Shown here piece by piece: positions 13,801 to 24,258 of a stretch of 64,000 nt of DNA (position 1 is its first letter; every line of letters starts with the position of its first letter). This DNA comes from Juglans regia (Eukaryota; Streptophyta; Magnoliopsida; Fagales; Juglandaceae). The stretch spans positions 26,610,270 through 26,674,269 of the forward strand of contig NC_049903.1 of the NCBI RefSeq assembly GCF_001411555.2, in the 5' to 3' direction. The position numbers and the translations under genes were made by a program. The notes beneath the pieces were generated by a model. The model did no database searches, was not told the origin of the DNA, and was given only the letters and a program-made list of their open reading frames with translations.

Positions 13801-14869
13801 GGGGATTCAGCCAGAATTTACTTATTAATACTATCATCATTAAATATTTTATTTGGGATATAGCACTCAAGATTGCAATTTTAGACATATAAGTGGAGCA
13901 AACTGAATGCTAGTGGGGAGTTCTTTAACATGTGCTTCTTTTATGCTATATTTTGTTGATTTTAGGTCATATGTTCACTTCCTTGAGGCTGCCTTTGGTT
14001 TACAAAAGTAAAATCTGCTCCATTGAAGTTTGCCAGGTTTTACAGAGGTTGCTTAGAAGTAGACACTTGTTATTAGAAAAAAATTAACTTATTAATGAAT
14101 ATGTCTTAGGAGAGAGAAAAAAACGTCTAAGGTTTCCTTTGACAACCATAACTAAATGAAACTGTGCCAGGAGATCTGATTAATATTGAGAAGCAAGATA
14201 AGAGAAATACAAGACATGAAGGGTGAATTTTTTGTCTTCCTTTCCTAAATCTCAGTTATTCTCTTTCTTATTTATTCTTACTACAATAACTTCACAAAAC
14301 AAGCCATGGATAAAAACCGGCACGTATCTATTTAGATCTAAGGAAGATCTTTTGGTATTGGTGAGGTAGCTCTAAGTAGTCATACCCCTACTTAGAACTT
14401 GTGTTTGGTTTGGTTTATCATTTTCTCATTGAACTTCCTCTTTGAAGTTTCAAATTTTTGCATGAAAGCTATAATTTTCTCCTGATCTGCTGCAACAGGT
14501 TAGGCTCCTGTAATTTTGCAAGACACGGACACAAATTAAATGCATTTAGGGAAATATGTGAAACATAATAAACTCTTACAACTGGTATAGGATTCTGATA
14601 TAGCTTGGAGAAATATTGAATATTCATTAATCATGTTATGATTATACATTTCAAGTTAATTGCATTACCTTGTAAATTTTATCATATAACGGTTTTATCA
14701 TCTGCTTCTCAGGTATTCTGGGGTGTGGCTGATAACTCGTTGCAGTTATTTAATGCAAAGTGGCTATGATCTTCATGACTGGGCTTTTTGTCTACTCTTC
14801 CTCATTCTTGCTGGTATAGCTTGCCGTGTCCTGGCATTCTTTTGTATGGTAACCTTTACGAAAAGGTGA
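4719..14869 (+). CDS. ABCG24/28-like: ABC transporter G family half-transporter, ABCG24/ABCG28 clade (14 exons, 1,119 aa)
   Basis: Exons: 4719-4960, 5038-5114, 5714-5992, 6090-6153, 6826-6972, 7159-7193, 8204-8277, 8379-9307, 10203-10499, 11426-11911, 12541-12689, 12877-13166, 13267-13400, 14713-14869. All introns are GT-AG and the total is 3,360 nt (1,119 codons plus TGA). The product starts with a hydrophobic signal segment (about residues 12-36), then a Cys-rich lumenal/extracellular domain (about 60-290), a membrane segment (about 300-320) and a basic helical linker ([18 protein letters not shown]). The nucleotide-binding domain has Walker A GPSGAGKT (548-555), signature ISGGQ (655-659) and Walker B LLILDEP with the Asp-Glu at about 679-680. 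A C-terminal ABCG-type membrane domain follows, mainly from about residue 880. The long Cys-rich N terminus separates this clade from typical half-size ABCG proteins. Arabidopsis members act in membrane or secretory-vesicle export; the substrate cannot be told from sequence. No broken motif was seen. Confidence 0.93.
5519..5675. repeat. GATGA-family MITE-like repeat (degraded, reverse orientation) in ABCG intron 2
   Basis: A stretch with AATCTCATTTCATTTTATCTAATCATTATAA followed by AT-rich sequence matches, in reverse orientation, the body of the better preserved copy at 6187-6404. Termini are not sharp. It sits entirely within intron 2. Confidence 0.4.
6187..6404. mobile_element. GATGA-family MITE-like element in ABCG intron 4
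   Basis: The element starts with GGGCCGTTTGTTTTTAGAGA followed by repeated GATGA units, and ends with repeated GATGA units then TTTTTGGAAAACAAACAAGG. The outermost about 13 bp form an imperfect terminal inverted repeat, while the GATGA units lie in direct orientation at both ends. TTA flanks both sides and may be a 3-bp target duplication. Related copies occur near 5.5, 6.5, 30.2, 30.4 and 53.7 kb. Confidence 0.6.
6515..6690. repeat. Second GATGA-family repeat (degraded) in ABCG intron 4
   Basis: The sequence CATCTTATCTCATCTTATCATTATAA followed by the same AT-rich body marks a reverse-oriented relative of the 6187-6404 element. Ends are eroded. Confidence 0.4.
7194..8203. other. ABCG intron 6 with degraded repeat fragments
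   Basis: A 1.0-kb intron with no coding similarity. It contains two related stretches beginning GAATCATTATAAAC at about 7681 and 7944, and an LTR-like TGTAACGGCCCAAG near 7857. The pattern suggests old retroelement pieces, but no complete element can be outlined. Confidence 0.4.
9891..10064. repeat. 87-bp tandem duplication in ABCG intron 8
   Basis: Copies 9891-9977 and 9978-10064 both start CACCTTACAAG and share GATATGTCATGTAAACCAAA with few differences. It lies between exons 8 and 9 and does not touch splice sites. Confidence 0.85.
12004..12338 (+). mobile_element. TRIM retroelement (two 119-bp LTRs) in ABCG intron 10
   Basis: Two direct repeats of equal length, 12004-12122 and 12220-12338, share CAATCTCACATTACCTGT-like sequence, GTTTATAAGGAATG and TTTTATGAGATGA. 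The second begins TGTTGAGG and ends TTTTCA. The 97-bp interior starts a few bases after the first LTR with ATCAGAGCC (12127-12135), the core of an initiator-Met tRNA primer-binding site. It ends in a purine-rich tract (about 12208-12219) next to the second LTR. There is no coding capacity. This is the full architecture of a terminal-repeat retrotransposon in miniature. A matching 5-bp target duplication is not visible. Confidence 0.85.
13401..14712. other. ABCG intron 13, no recognised gene
   Basis: A 1.3-kb intron. A short CA-rich, GC-richer insert lies near 13560-13670. I see no coding similarity or outlined repeat. Confidence 0.5.
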
Positions 14870-16434
14870 GCTTGGACATTCTCTCTTTGCTGATTTCCCA
14901 GTGTCCCAATTAGAGAAGTACTAGTCCAATTTCTGCACCCTTTGTATGCATGACGAGATTCCAATTATTGTTAGTGACAAAAACATTCCCTCTAGGAATG
15001 GGAACTGATGGCTAACATGAATTAAGTAGAATCATGTGAATCAAGTCTCATGACCCAGTTTAGGAATCATTGGTCATTCCTTTTGTATTTAGTTTGGTTA
15101 TTTGTAGGTAAGTAGAAAGAAGAAAGAAAGAAGAAACAATCCTATTCCACTTTTAGTTCTTCTTGCATTTTGTCGTCTGCCCTAACTATATCACAGTTTG
15201 TGTGACACCTCCTAACTAATTTCAGAAGGAATATTTCACGGACATGAACAATCAACGTAAACTCTCATTTATAAAAAGGATTTGAACAGTAATGAGTCTC
15301 ATGATCAAGTTGTGAAAAACTATGCAAGAAAAATAAAGTAAAACAAGAAATTAATTACAAGACACAAAAAATTACGTACACAAAACTGCAGAGGATTTTG
15401 TATTTTGAGGAATGTCAAAGTACAATGTGGAGTGAAATTATAATGCTCAGACCGGCCATACTATTCATATGGTTACATGACGGAAGTCTAAATTTTTCAA
15501 TTATCGTATTATTTGTTCGAGTGACATGTCGAGCGAGTGTCGAGTAAACTCTCTGCCTGAGTTTTGCTCAAGCTACCTGTCGCGTGAACTTTCTATTTGA
15601 CATTTCTTGAGTCACAAACTAGGTCAAAAAATGTTTCCTCACACCCCCACGAGGCTTGTCTATGTTCGCTTCAGCTTGGGCCTATCGGCTTAAGCCTCAT
15701 TGAAAGTCTACCAAAAAATTATGACAAATCTTTGTCAGATCGAGTCATGAAATCGGGCCGTTACAAGAATAAATCAAACTCCACAAACCCAACACTTCGT
15801 TGAACCAAATATAATTTTTCAGCCTATACTTTAAATTGACAAAGAAATCTAATAGTTGACATATATTATGTATATATGCATCTTCTACAACGAAATATTA
15901 TAGTTGACTATTCCCTGCTCTACCATTAGACGGCACACACTGAGGTCGTTAACTATCCATTTTGAAAAAGAAAAGCGGTTACTCGAAATCAATGTGATGT
16001 TTGTATAATTGTGTCTATGAAGCAAGAATATATATCTTAGTAATTATATATCTTGATGAAATGATGTGATTTATGTAATGTAAAATTACTCAACACTTAA
16101 ATATAATTATTCATTATAGACTGCAAAGTCACATAAAACCATGCCATAATAAATTCAATATTCACCCATATGTTAATAAACTATTTCAATCCATATATAT
16201 ATATATATATATATGTATATATCCTTTCCGTTAAATCTAGAAATTATAACGACCATAAGAGTGAGATATTTGGGAGGGCAATATATATAAACTCTCTCTT
16301 TTTAATGTTTTATAATAAATTATTCAAGAAATTGTTGAGATTTATCTTTTTTATGGTTGAGTTTTTTAAGATTATGTACTTTTATTTTTAGTGATGTTTT
16401 GTTCTTAAGCATTGCATCTTTATTTTTTTTTATT
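14870..16434. other. Intergenic region downstream of ABCG
   Basis: Probable 3' UTR begins at 14870; a possible AATAAA occurs near 15333. The stretch around 15,430-15,800 is less AT-rich and looks like repeat-derived sequence, without a recognisable protein. A short TA repeat lies near 16193-16214. Confidence 0.4.
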
Positions 16435-16449
16435 ATTTTATTTTACATA

Positions 16450-16622
16450 TGAGAAAAGATATTTGCAATCATGAATTGTGTAACTGTCGTGTAATCGCTT
16501 AGAAAAAAGTAAACATGAGACTCACATAAAAAAAAAGTAATTTTTTAATAGTAGACCTCACTTTTTTTCAAATCGATTACGTAGTTTTTACACATTTCAC
16601 GATTGTATATAGAATTACTCTT
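16450..16622. mobile_element. Foldback MITE copy (16.5 kb)
   Basis: The left part (TTGCAATCATGAATTGTG ... TCGTGTAATCGCTT) is complementary to the right part, whose reverse complement reads AGAGTAATTCTATATACAATCG then TGTAAAAACTACGTAATCG. It is therefore an imperfect hairpin of about 170 bp. A second member is at 29494-29668. Confidence 0.5.
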
Positions 16623-16823
16623 TAAATTAATGAAGAACAATGATGGAGTCGCTCAAGATAACAAATGATTACGGCGAAAAAGAGAAAATCAATGATATTG
16701 ATATTTTCATAGTGTTATAATTAACAATGGCTGCTAAACATTAGTACGTTGTAAATGAATCTTATTGGACCTCTACCTGTACACGTCATAAGTTTGTTCT
16801 TTATTACCTAAGGTCATGGGTTT

Positions 16824-17960
16824 GGGAACAAAATGGTGCAAGAAAGATTTCAACATTCAAGAAAAACTATTTGTAGGCATTTTAATGTTGTATTAACGGC
16901 TGTTTCACGAATGGCGGTTAACATCATTAATTCTATTGAGAGGGAGTACTTCAAGGATAATCTAAAAATATCCTTGAAGATAAGCAATATTGGCCATACT
17001 TCGATCAAAGATTGACTTGGAACTCTCTACAAGAAAACTGATTATTTGCGATCGGTTATTTCTAACAAAATGACTATATCCAGTTAAAATGAGTCTGTTT
17101 TCGTTACAAATAATAATTTTCGTCGTATAAAAATGATCACAAATACCTATTTTTCTTATAGTGACTATTGATAGAATCCATGTGCCAGTTAGTATTTCTC
17201 AGCAAAATAAATACCATATATTGGTAGAAAAGGTATACCTAGGAAGAATATCATGGTTGTTTCATATTTTCATATAGGCTTTATCTTTGTTCGGTTGGAT
17301 GGGAAAGTACATCACATGATACATGTATTTTTATGAAAACTACTTAAAAGTAAGAATTGCGCTGTCCACATCCACTTAAAAGGTTTGAATTTGTTATAAA
17401 AATGGCATTCGTGAACTATATTACATAAATTAATGTATCTTTCATTACTTTTTATTCGTTATCATGAACTGTATGCAAGTAAATATTATTTAGTAGATGC
17501 TAGATATCTTCATATGAATGGATACATGGAGACATACAGAAGTGAATGATATCATCTACAAGACTTTTGTCATAATAACCAGTCATGAATGGGTATATGT
17601 ACTGAAATGTTTAATCATGCACATTCATCACTGATCATTTGCACTATTAAGAGAACATTTGGAGTTTGAAAAAATAGATAGAAGATATTGAATCATATTC
17701 CAAGTTTTCCTCTCGATAAAAAAATTAAAATAGAGGTGGCATCTATGGCTATTCATAATTCTTGAAGGAATCATGCATTAAACGACCATGAGTTTCAATC
17801 ATATGATGATAATAAGGATTATCTACCTACTGAATAAATGGAGGACGAAAAAAGTAGAAGATATTCAACCATGCAACAATTAGAGACATCTTATGAAAAT
17901 GCTATGAATATCGAGTGTAATTGTATTGATATTTCACATATGAGTCGTTGGAAGGAATTT
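16824..17960 (+). pseudogene. PIF/Harbinger (HARBI1/ALP1-like) transposase pseudogene, split by a MITE
   Basis: The reading VQERFQHSRKTICRHFNVVL with AVSRMAVNIIN at 16833-16950 matches the N-terminal part of HARBI1/ALP1-like nucleases. The FKD-x-IGTIDGTH region is interrupted by the 17025-17163 insertion and resumes as IDRIHVPVSIS. Further pieces are KYYLVDA then PHMNGYMGPYRSE-like sequence near 17,485-17,550, FNHAHSSL near 17,612, IKRTFGV near 17,650 and VASMAIHN near 17,735. Several stops and shifts make it dead. PIF/Harbinger transposases cut DNA with a DDE catalytic triad; the first catalytic Asp lies in the IDGTH motif. No terminal repeats were found. Confidence 0.8.
17025..17163. mobile_element. 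139-bp CACTA-type MITE with 3-bp TSD
   Basis: It begins CTCTACAAGAAAAC and ends TTTTTCTTATAGTG, so the terminal inverted repeats follow the CACTACAAGAAAA pattern of CMC/EnSpm (CACTA) MITEs. ACT precedes it (17022-17024) and ACT follows it (17164-17166), the 3-bp duplication typical of this superfamily. Removing the element and one ACT rejoins the Harbinger transposase frame at GT|ID, which independently supports the exact borders. Confidence 0.85.
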
Positions 17961-18527
17961 TTTATTTTTTATTACATTATAAGTGTTGTATGAAAATTTT
18001 ATTTTGTGGGTGAAAATCCGATATCTTTATTTGCTACCGTTTATATTATATTGAAATCTAGCAAATATATATATATATATATATATATATAGTATAATAT
18101 TGAAAATTAATGAAAGTGCAAATAAAGAGAAAATATGTGAATATATTATATTATTATTATTATTAGGCAATCGTTTTTTTATTTTTTTATTTGATTCCAA
18201 GATTTAGTTTCTATTAATGGTATGGTTATAATTTTAAAATAAAATTAATTGACATTTTTTTCATTTTCTACCTCAAAATGCACTTTTTTATGTTATTATC
18301 AAACAAATGTAACAAGTTTAAAATCACTTCATGCATATATTTATCAAACAATAAATAGCTTTCTAACAATAAAGCTTGTTAACAAAGTCCACAGCTAATT
18401 ATTAATTGAGTTCAACTTATTGAGGGTGTTGGGCTGGATGGTCCTCTCCTTCTGAAGGGTGAGGTTTTTGCTTTGTCTCTTGACAAAGATATTGTCTCTT
18501 GGGCGATAGTCCATAGAGTCTGGTAAG

Positions 18528-19907
18528 ATGGATGATGAGATTACTAAACAATGGGGGTCTCTGAAGCTCAATGACGAAGAACAATAGGAGCTTAGACTAC
18601 CAGAAGATGCAGTCACTGTAACTAAGCTCAGAGGCAGCCATTGTCTTCTTGCACTCATCCTTAACAACATAACTACAAACCGTGAAGCTTTTAAGACCAC
18701 AATGGTGAAGGTGTGGAGTACTACAAGATGGATAACCTTCAAGGAGCTTGGCACCAACAGATTCCTTAACGAGTTCCAACTCTTATCAGATAAAAAGGTT
18801 TTGCAGGGAAGACCATGGTCTTTTGACTATTACTTTTTCTGCCTAAAGGACTTCGATGGAGAGCTATCTCCAAATGAGGTGCAATTCTCATCAGAACCCT
18901 TCTGGGTTCAAGTCCATAACCTCCCTTTCGCCGGTATGACTAAAATATTAGGGGAGAGGATTGGTGCAACCATAGGCAAGGTGCACACTCTAGAGGTTAA
19001 TGCCCTGGGGTGTGGATGGGGTAGTTTTCTAAGACTCAAGGTGGATGTGGATGTCACCAAGCCTTTGAAACGAGGCCACATGATCAACTTGGGTGGTAAA
19101 CCATACTTATTTCAAATACGAACGTCTACCTAATTTCTGCTTCAAGTGTGGTCTACTGAAGCACGTAAATGGGAAATGCTCAAGTCTTAATCAACCCCCT
19201 CAGACTCAAGATCAATACGGCCCATGGCTTAGAGCTTCCTCTGCATTCCCTCAACTAGCCTTTGTGAAAAAGTATGGAGGCTCACCGAAAGTTTCCTTTC
19301 AAGGACCTGCATTTTGAGAGTAGTCAGAGGAGGAAGGTAATTGGGACACTGGTAATGGGCAGTCTCAATCAGCAATAGAGGCAGAGGCCTCAAGTTAGAA
19401 AATCCCAGCTTGTTTTAAGGAACCTGTCACGACCTAGCCTTTCTCTAGCCAAACCAACCAGGATATAACTTGTCCTCTGTGCAAACCTACAATCCAATGA
19501 GCTTGTCTGAGGATCCCCTCTTTTCCAGGATTTCTGTTGTGCCAACTAAAGCTTGTCCTTGGCCTTCTGGAGGTGTAGAGAAAAATGTCGATCACATAAG
19601 CCAAAGCTTACCTTTTCTTATGAAAGAAAACAATAGGGCAGCTGCCAATAACACCACACCCAAACAAGACTTTCCTAGTAAGTCAAATCGCTCTAATTCT
19701 GGAGCCCCCATAGTGAACCCAGACCACATCCTCCTTTACCCACAAAAAGTAAAACGTGGAAAAGGCAAGCTCAAGGTTAGACTTAAACCCTCCTTGACAT
19801 CGCTGATGCCCCTCCTCAATTCAGCTCTGCCAAAAGACCAGCCTATGCCGTGTGGAGGTAGAAGGCCTATAGGTCGTGAACTTCTTTTCCTGGAGAATAA
19901 GCAATGA
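18528..19907 (+). pseudogene. LINE ORF1 (DUF4283 / CCHC zinc-knuckle Gag-like protein), broken
   Basis: The ATG at 18528 starts MDDEITKQWGSLKLNDEEQ, followed by an in-frame TAG. The frame continues through NREAFKTTMVKVW, FKELGTNRFLNEFQ, GRPWSFDYYF and FWVQVHNLPFAGM, the DUF4283 RNA-binding core of plant L1 ORF1. A frameshift near 19,100 separates this from RLPNFCFKCGLLKHVNGKC, a CX2CX4HX4C zinc knuckle. A third frame (19470-19907) carries a Ser/Pro/Lys-rich tail and ends at the TGA at 19905-19907, at the border with the 16S insert. ORF1 proteins bind the LINE RNA. This copy is non-functional. Confidence 0.8.
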
Positions 19908-20136
19908 CGGTATCTGGGGAATAAGCATCAGCTAACTCTGTGCCAGCAGCCGCGGTAATACAGAGGATGCAAGTGTTATCCGGAATGATTGGGCGTAAAG
20001 CGTCTGTAGGTGACTTTTTAAGTCCGCCGTCAAATCCCAGGGCTCAACCCCGAATAGGCGATGGAAACTACCAAGCTGGAGTACGGTAGGGGCAGAGGGA
20101 ATTACCGGTGGAGCGGTGAAATGCGTAGAGATCGAA
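19901..20136 (+). rRNA. rrn16: Plastid 16S rRNA gene fragment (NUPT) inside the LINE
   Basis: The sequence contains GTGCCAGCAGCCGCGGTAA (19940-19958), the universal 530-loop of 16S rRNA. TTATCCGGAATGATTGGGCG, GTAAAGCGTCTGTAGGTG, AAGTCCGCCGTCAAATCCCA, ACTACCAAGCTGGAGTACGG and GTGAAATGCGTAGAGATCG follow in their normal order. The GGAATGATTGGGCG and GTCTGTAGGTG forms are those of chloroplast 16S. Compared with the chloroplast sequence as I remember it, most differences are C/T or G/A transitions, as expected after methylation-driven decay in the nucleus. The fragment covers roughly the central 500-700 (E. coli numbering) part of the molecule, so it cannot give a functional rRNA. Outer borders are uncertain by a few bases. 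Confidence 0.93.
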
Positions 20137-20175
20137 AAACTCAGGCACAAGTGGTGGGCAGCCCCACCCCTCCCA

Positions 20176-23100
20176 ATGAATTTCCTAAGCTGGAATTGCC
20201 GGTGGCTTGAGAAGGCCCGGACAATTCATGAACTGAACCTTATGGTGAAATCAAAGGTCCCACACTTGGCCTTCCTCATAGAAACCAAGTGCAACAGTGA
20301 AAAGATGGAGATAATTTGAGTTAAGTTGGGTTTTGAATACTGCTTTAGTGTCATTAGCAGGGGTAGAAGTGGTGGCTTGGCCTTTCTTTGGAATTCTTCA
20401 GTAGAACTTAGAGTGTCTACTTACACCAGTTGGCACATCTTAGCCTTCATTAAGCTTCAAAGTGATGAGAACCCTTGGTTGTTAACAGGATTCTATGGCC
20501 ACCCCAATATTGCCAAAAGAGTTGGATCTTGGCTTCTTTTAAAAGGCTTAACCCCTGCACAAAATGTCCCTTGGCTATGCTTTGGGGATTTTAATGAAAT
20601 TACTAGCATTGATGAAAAAATGGGAGTGCCATCAGACCCTATAGGCAGATTGTGGATTTTAGGGAAGCACTTGAGTTTTGTGATCTTAATGATCTTGGTT
20701 TTGAAGGAGACAGATTTACCTGGGCTAATAATAGAGAGGGAGGGAATTTTACTAAAGAAAGGATTGACAAAGCTTTTGGCAACTCTAAATATATAGCCAA
20801 GTTTGAGGATCATTCTATCCACCACCTGGCAGAATCCTCCTCAGACCACAGACCCCTTATCATAAAAACCCAAAACAATTTGCCTAGCACAAAGAAAGTG
20901 AGGCCCTTCAAGTTTGAAGCAAACTGGAGCAACAAGGAGGGGTGTGAGGACTTGATTAAACATATATGGGATAATTTAATTAGCCAGCCAGACCCATTGA
21001 CAAACACACTCTATGGGCTTAGGAATTGTAGAAAAGGGTTGATAAAATGGAGCAGGAATTTACGTAGAAATCATGGGAATCTTTTGAAGACTAAAACAGA
21101 CACACTCAACCCTGTGAAAGAGACAAATGAGGGCCAATTGTATGATGACATTAAAGCTCTCCAAACAGAAGTTGACTCACTGCTTGATGCAAAAAAGATC
21201 AAGTGGCAACAGAGGGCAAAGCAAAACTGACTAAGGGAAGAGGATAGGAACACATCTTTCTTCTATAAATGTGCTAGCCAAAGAAGAAAGCAAAACACCA
21301 TCAACAAGATCAAAGATAAGTATGGCCATGGGTACACTAGTCAGCAGGACACTAGTAAGGTATTTCAGAATTTTTTTGAATCCCTTTTCACTTCCTCGAG
21401 CCCCACTGGGATTGCTGAATGCATATCCTCTATGCCCAAGAAGCTCACAGTAGAAATGAACCTCTCCCTATCCTGACCTTTCAATGCAATTGAAGTTAAA
21501 GAAGCCCTGTTTAGTATGAATCCAATGGGTTCTCCTAGCCCAGATGGATTCCCTTCCTTTTTTTTTTTTTCAATCTCATTGGTCCACAGTGGGTGAAAGG
21601 GTTACTAGTGTTGTGCTTGTAGCCCTAAATGAAAGCAGGTGGGCTAGTGGATTGAATGAAACCCTCATTGCTCTAATTCCCAAATAACCATCCCCCTCTT
21701 AGGTTACTGGTTTCAAGCCTATTAGCCTATGTAATGTGTTTTACAAAATCATTGCAAAGACCTTGGCTAATAGGCTGAAACTTGTTCTGCCAGAGATCAT
21801 TTCCCCAACACAGACAACTTTTGTTCCTGGTAGGTTGATTATTAATAACATCATAGTGGCCTTTGAATCCCTCCACACTATGAAGGCCAGATTGAAAGGA
21901 AAAGATGGTTATATGACACTCAAACTTGACATGAGTAAGGCCTATGATAGGATAGAATGACCCTTCCTAAAATATGTGGTGCAACAATTTGGTTTTGAAA
22001 AAAAATTGGTTAGACTTAATACTGAGGTGTGTAGGGATAGTATCTTATTATCTCATTTTCATTAGTGTTCTTCAAGACAGTTTCCTTCCCACAAGAGGGT
22101 TCAGGCTGGGGGATCCTTTATCCCCCTACCTTTTCATTATGTGCACATAAGTTCTCAGCTGCATGCTCAACAAAGCTGAGGATTCTGACTTCATCACTGG
22201 TCTTCCCATAAGAAGGAACAAACTTTCTATTAACCACTTGTTTTTTGCAGATGACAACCTTCTTTTTGCAAAGCCAACTCTATTAAATGGAGCTGACTCT
22301 ATTACTTGCTGAAATCCTATGAGTTTGCCTTAGGTCAGAGGCTAAACAAGGAAAAAATTTCAATATATTTCAGCAAGAACACCAGAGAAGAAACAAAGGG
22401 AATCATCATCAACATTGATGGCATAAGGGGCACCAACTCCTATGAGAAATAGTTAGGCCTACCAGCTCTCATTGGAAGGTCTCGAGCTCATTCTTTTAAA
22501 GGTATCATAGACAAGGTGCAAGTGAGGATCTCTAATTGGAAGAACATGTTTCTTTCCCAAGCAGGAAAAGAAATTCTCATTAAAGCCGTCATCCAGGCCA
22601 TCCCTACCTATAATATGTGCATTTTCAAATTACCTAAGCAACTTGGCCTAGAATGGAACAAATTGGTAAGAAGTTTCTAGGGGCAACAAGCTCATGAACT
22701 CAAGATAGACTAGATACGTTGGAACCAAATGAAGAGAGCCAAGTGCCAAGGTGGGCTGGGATTAATGGATTTTGCAAATTTCAACTTAGCTCTACTAGTT
22801 AAACAAGGTTGGAGAATTGTCTCTAAACTTGATTCACTTGCTGCAGAGGTCTTAAAGGAGAAATACTTCCATAACAACTCCTTCCTCTCTGCTAAGCTAG
22901 GTCAGAATTCTTCTTACCTTTGGTAAAGCTTCCTAGTTGCTAGATCTCTCCTCAATGAGGGCCTATTCTGGAGAATTGGAGATGTGGAATCTATTGACAT
23001 CTAGAATGACAAATGGCTTCCTAGGTAGTCCTCTTACAAGCCTCAAAGCTTTATCAGGTTTATGCAAGCTGACACAAAAGTCTCATTTCTTATCGACCAC

Positions 23101-24258
23101 TCAACTAACTAGTGGAAAGGAGACTTGGTTTCTTCTATGTTCTCTAAGGAGGAAGCAGGCCTCATCAAAACCCTACCTCTCAGCCCCTATCCTAAACCTG
23201 ATAGACTAATATGGAGATGCACCACCTCAGGAGATTTCAGTATAAAAAGTGCTTATCATCTGCTAACTGAATTGGAAGACCAACAACTAGGACATTCCTC
23301 AAGGCTAACCACACTACAAGTTCCCTGGACCAAATTATGGAACTTGAACATTCCTAATGCTACTAAAAACTTCCTTTGGAGGGCCTACCTTAATGGTCTG
23401 CCCACTAGAGCCAATCTACTGAACATTGTGGACCTTGCCTACCCAATTTGTAAGCTGGAACCTGAAACTGTTGAGCATATCCTTTGGGAATGCCCCTCAG
23501 TTAGGGATGTTTGGGCTCTGAGCACTAGGAAACTACAGAAAACAAGCCCTCACTACCAACAATTCAAAGACATTGTCAAAGGCTTTGTTGAAACTCTAGA
23601 ACCTAAGGAACTGATGTCTTTTGCCTCAATAACAGGGTTTATATGGAAAAGGAGGAATGACATGGTCTTCAAGAATCTATTTATACACCCAACCAAGATT
23701 GTCCAGCAAGCTATATACCAAATGGAGGAGCTACAATAGACCTCTCTGCAAAAGAAGGCTCATGCTATCAACTTACAACAGCACACAAAGTGGGAAGCCC
23801 CACCCAAAGGAAGGTTAAAATTGAATTAGGATGCAGCACTTGACAAAGCAGCTTGTAGAGTGGGAGTGGGTGCAGTTATTAGAGACTGTGAAGGGAAAGT
23901 GCTAGCCACCCTCAGAATGCAACATGCTTTGTACCATGATCCTTTAATGGCAGAAGCTTATGCTACACTTTAGGCATCCTTGTTTTGCAAGTCCATTGGA
24001 TATCGAGATATCATCATGGAGGGTGACTCCCTGTAGGTGGTTTCAGGTCTTAATTCTTCTATAGACAATTTCACCTACATAGGGCAGCTGTTAACAGACA
24101 CAAGATTTACTCTCAACTCTTTTGATTCATGGTCAGTAAGGCACACTGTAAGAGCAAACAATTCAGTTGCTCATGCCCTAAGTAAGGATGCTCTTAGCAT
24201 CAGTGGTTATACCACCTCTTTTGATTTTGTTCCACATTGTATCCAAACTTTGGTTTAA
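20176..24258 (+). pseudogene. LINE ORF2 (endonuclease - reverse transcriptase - RNase H), broken
   Basis: It begins MNFLSWNCRWLEKARTIHEL, the start of the AP-type endonuclease; LTGFYGHP, CFGDFNE and SSDHRPL follow to about 20,860. The reverse transcriptase includes FYKIIAKTLANRLK, FVPGRLI and LDMSKAYDRIE (21,736-21,957) and the catalytic FADD at 22244-22255. A zf-RVT segment with LPTRANL and ETVEHILWECP lies at about 23,330-23,520. An RNase H-like domain runs from about 23,820 to 24,230 (VGVGAVIRDCEGKVLA, MAEAYATL, NSVAHALSKDAL). At least eight stops or frameshifts occur. The long reading frame also opens upstream into the 16S fragment, but the first in-frame ATG is 20176. Confidence 0.88.

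Noticed and set aside
19901..20136. Bacterial 16S contamination or a functional rRNA gene
   Set aside because: The block is chloroplast-like, short and flanked on both sides by LINE ORFs inside one target duplication. A contaminating contig would not be embedded this way.
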